A stretch of DNA of 8,436 nt from JBBKWG01 sp037968835. GTDB lineage: Bacteria > Pseudomonadota > Alphaproteobacteria > Rhodobacterales > Rhodobacteraceae. Positions 7,154 to 8,436 of the stretch are shown one piece after another. The translations under genes and the position numbers were made by a program. How positions within the stretch are numbered: position 1 is the stretch's first letter; each line of letters begins with the position of its first letter. Under the pieces are notes generated by a model, which was given only the letters and a program-made list of their open reading frames with translations, did not search any database and was not told the DNA's origin. Location: contig JBBKWG010000201.1 of the NCBI GenBank assembly GCA_037968835.1, positions 1 to 8,436 of the forward strand, read 5' to 3'.

Positions 7154-7723
7154 ACTGTGGTGTTCTGCATCCTTCCGGGTCGGCTTCCGCCTTTCCAACG
7201 TCCTCGCAACCGGAGATCGCCCCAGCCGGTCTTCGTCGTCGATCATTTCGAAGAGATTGCTATCACCGGTCCAGCGCCAGAGGACGAGATTGAGGTTTGC
7301 CTCGGATGTGCCAGGGGCGAAACTCCTCACGAGCAGGCCCGCGAACCCCGCCGCAATCAATGCAATTGCGAAGTCCTGCGTCGGCACCGGCTGCCCGTCG
7401 AGCATGGCCGATCGCCAACCCGGATCGGCAAGGCTTTGCGCGGCCATGCCATGAGCGCCGAGCGCGCCCGCGTCCCGTGTGTCGAAGATCGGACCGAGAT
7501 CGGCGCGACAGGCGACCAGCGTCGTCGGTTGCAGATTGCCCACTTGGTTCGCCTCGCGCAAAGCCGTGGCCGGATCGAGAGCGGTGTAGAGCGCGGCTGT
7601 GCCCTTCGGATTGAACCGCCCGCCGAAAAGCGCGGCGCCGCGACCCGACAGGGGATCGCGGGCATAGACCGGGTTCAGGGCGCGGTAGAGCGAACCTGTA
7701 TAGCGTCCGTCGTTCAGCGGCAT
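6773..7723 (-). CDS. RES-domain toxin (NAD+-degrading type), with an abnormal C-terminal run-on
   Basis: Residues 8-169 form a RES domain: LYRALNPVYARDPLSGRGAA, then FGGRFNPKG with Arg36, LDPATALREANQ with Glu57, and LLVRSFAPG with Ser134, candidates for the name-giving Arg-Glu-Ser set. Known RES toxins such as MbcT and ParT attack NAD+ or modify proteins using NAD+; this one should act in the cytoplasm and be held by the upstream antitoxin. The ATG (7721-7723) overlaps the antitoxin stop by one base (TGATG). The conserved part ends near DDEDRLGR (about 7217). The frame then continues about 147 residues, including 381 bases antisense to the Fic gene, with no recognisable domain. A one-base shift near 7217-7236 would instead end the protein at TAA 7150-7152, beside the Fic stop. 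The domain call is firm; the C-terminus is doubtful. Confidence 0.82.
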   Translation of the reverse strand: MPLNDGRYTGSLYRALNPVYARDPLSGRGAALFGGRFNPKGTAALYTALDPATALREANQVGNLQPTTLVACRADLGPIFDTRDAGALGAHGMAAQSLADPGWRSAMLDGQPVPTQDFAIALIAAGFAGLLVRSFAPGTSEANLNLVLWRWTGDSNLFEMIDDEDRLGRSPVARTLERRKPTRKDAEHHSLKRRRALAQNVEVSLIAEHPVPAFASDFGHDAQPFKIREGRVDGRRRQPDLVNQLVRGDERVRLQPLMDSQGGSRAITVSGDPVPVGLEQLDNSRRGVKGLVGRLGRAVQKERQPLFPSAGFTNGL

Positions 7724-8073
7724 CAGGCGTAGACGCCCGCGTCCACCGCGTCGACATATTCGAGCACCTGTTGCGCCTTGCCGTCCTGGACGAGCTGCAT
7801 CGCGGTGCGCCCGTCAAAGCCGGGCAGGGGTTCGGACCGGTACCAGGCATAGGCCATGAGCTCGGAGCCGAAGCGCGGCTGCACCTTGTTGAGCACCTCG
7901 ACCAGTTCACGCAGGCGGCGCTGTGTCTTGGCGGACCGGATCCGGGTCCGGCGCTGAAGCGCGTCCTTGCCCAGGCCAACGGTCATTGCGACCTCCTCGG
8001 AGGAGGTGCGAAGAATTGCGGCGATCTTCTTAGGCTCGAACAACCCCCCTTCGGCGAATTGAGCGATCTGCAT
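7723..8073 (-). CDS. Xre/MbcA/ParS-type antitoxin of the RES toxin (DUF2384 family)
   Basis: A 116-residue protein. The middle region (EPKKIAAILRTSSEEVAMTV and onward) is a helix-turn-helix-like segment. The C-terminus, AWYRSEPLPGFDGRTAMQLV through VLEYVDAVDAGVYA, matches the MbcA/ParS/Xre toxin-binding domain: Pro-xx-Phe/Gly-Arg-Thr-xx-Leu/Val, then a final helix ending in aromatic-Ala. It should bind and block the RES toxin and repress the shared promoter. ATG 8071-8073 has a GAGGAA site about 7 bases upstream. The stop overlaps the toxin start as TGATG, the standard antitoxin-first, coupled order. It is slightly shorter than many Xre antitoxins. Confidence is high because of both domain and neighbour. 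Confidence 0.85.
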   Translation of the reverse strand: MQIAQFAEGGLFEPKKIAAILRTSSEEVAMTVGLGKDALQRRTRIRSAKTQRRLRELVEVLNKVQPRFGSELMAYAWYRSEPLPGFDGRTAMQLVQDGKAQQVLEYVDAVDAGVYA

Positions 8074-8092
8074 GGGCGTTCCTCATCATCGG

Positions 8093-8133
8093 TAATTATG
8101 ACAGTATATAGCGTTAATTTGACCGAATCTCAA
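8093..8133 (-). promoter_or_regulatory. Promoter and candidate autoregulatory operator of the antitoxin-toxin operon
   Basis: On the minus strand, TTGAGA (8133-8128) and TATATA (8110-8105) are separated by exactly 17 bases and lie about 30 bases upstream of the antitoxin start, giving a good sigma70-like promoter. On the + strand, TAATTATGAC (8093-8102) and TAATTTGAC (8115-8123) form near-direct repeats 22 bases apart, about two helical turns, flanking the -10 element. They suit binding by antitoxin dimers. The promoter is well supported; the operator role is inferred. Confidence 0.55.
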
Positions 8134-8179
8134 GTCTCATTGGAAGTGTGTAAGAGATGGGCTGGCTCACGCGCTGAGT

Positions 8180-8251
8180 CGGCAGTCTCGCCGCTCCTTT
8201 TCCTTGTGCCATGCTATTGTAGCGCATCCCCATCCAAAACGCAGACTGCCG
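8180..8251. repeat. 9-base perfect inverted repeat with a small inner hairpin
   Basis: CGGCAGTCT (8180-8188) and AGACTGCCG (8243-8251) are exact reverse complements separated by 54 bases. Inside, GCTA-TTG-TAGC makes a small second hairpin. As RNA on either strand this would be a closed stem with an inner hairpin. It may be a structured RNA or a remnant of a mobile element; nothing more specific can be said. Confidence 0.3.
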
Positions 8252-8348
8252 TTGGCATGCGCCGCTGCAAGATGTTGTTCGGAACAGTGCTCCTCCTTTT
8301 TCCAGACCTGCGCGGGTCAGCGATCCGTTTGCCATTTCTTGTTTGGTC

Positions 8349-8409
8349 AGGGGGGATTTGGGCAAGCCAAACGCCCCCTTTCTGTCAGGGGGAAGGCGCG
8401 GCCTCCCCC
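8349..8409. repeat. Chain of overlapping, mutually exclusive G-run/C-run hairpins
   Basis: Four complementary blocks alternate: AGGGGGG (8349-8355), CCCCCT (8374-8379), AGGGGG (8387-8392) and CCTCCCCC (8402-8409). Blocks 1 and 2 form a 13-pair stem with two mismatches (8349-8379, loop GCAAG). Blocks 2 and 3 form a 6-pair stem with a 7-base loop. Blocks 3 and 4 form an 8-pair stem with a one-base bulge (8388-8409). No T-run follows in the window, so terminator function is not shown. Confidence 0.4.
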
Positions 8410-8436
8410 CTCGGGCAATGCGATTAGACAGGGCCG

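Larger units (their letters stand above)
8134..8436. other. Right-end intergenic stretch without a supported gene
   Basis: No frame here looks like a protein. The longest minus-strand frame (8114-8365, 83 codons) is rich in Arg and Ser, has no motif and runs through the antitoxin promoter. The stretch holds a 9-base inverted repeat, an 11-base palindrome TGTTCGGAACA (8276-8286) and a chain of G-run/C-run hairpins near the window end. No tRNA or other known RNA was recognised. Confidence 0.5.

Noticed and set aside
7157..7732. A 191-codon open frame on the + strand
   Set aside because: It is antisense to the RES domain, whose conserved motifs are clear on the minus strand.
8276..8286. TGTTCGGAACA as a LexA (SOS) box
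   Set aside because: The alphaproteobacterial LexA box is GTTC-N7-GTTC; this palindrome lacks that spacing and there is no adjacent gene.
8114..8365. An 83-codon minus-strand frame as a small gene
   Set aside because: No motif, no convincing ribosome-binding site, and it overlaps the antitoxin promoter.
1..8436. A CRISPR array or tRNA gene
   Set aside because: No regularly spaced repeats and no cloverleaf with the conserved T-arm sequence were seen on either strand.

Overview
The window is GC-rich with strong third-position GC bias in its genes. Together with a PotABCD-type importer, a Tat-exported binding protein, a RES/Xre toxin-antitoxin pair and a Fic protein, this suggests an alphaproteobacterium, probably of the Rhodobacterales. 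That assignment is inference from gene style; no marker gene is present.

Left part (1-5065). The window opens inside the C-terminal half of a medium-chain dehydrogenase/reductase on the + strand. Its stop lies 7 bases from the stop of a convergent minus-strand operon. Read in transcription order, from high to low coordinates, the operon encodes the remnant of an agmatinase-type ureohydrolase, a Tat-dependent periplasmic binding protein, an ABC ATPase, two inner-membrane permeases and a nitrilase-superfamily amidase. Genes overlap by 4 bases (ATGA) at three junctions, are 2 bases apart at a fourth, and are separated by one 61-base gap that holds a hairpin. The set looks like an importer for a polyamine or guanidino compound, with two C-N bond hydrolases to break it down. 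The ureohydrolase is truncated, so the first catabolic step and probably the original promoter are gone.

Middle part (5065-5968). This is a scar. It holds the C-terminal third of the ureohydrolase, about 350 bases with no convincing gene, and a short fragment resembling the C-terminus of a second (sugar-type) ABC binding protein. Small inverted repeats lie here.

Right part (5969-8133). This is a toxin-type module. A Fic-family adenylyltransferase with an N-terminal inhibitory motif and a C-terminal winged helix runs on the + strand. A RES-domain toxin and its Xre/MbcA/ParS-type antitoxin run convergently on the minus strand, with a good sigma70-like promoter upstream of the antitoxin. The RES reading frame has no stop where the domain ends and runs 381 bases antisense into the Fic gene, which suggests a frameshift or lost stop.

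The last 300 bases (8134-8436) hold no supported gene but contain several inverted repeats, including a chain of overlapping G-run/C-run hairpins.
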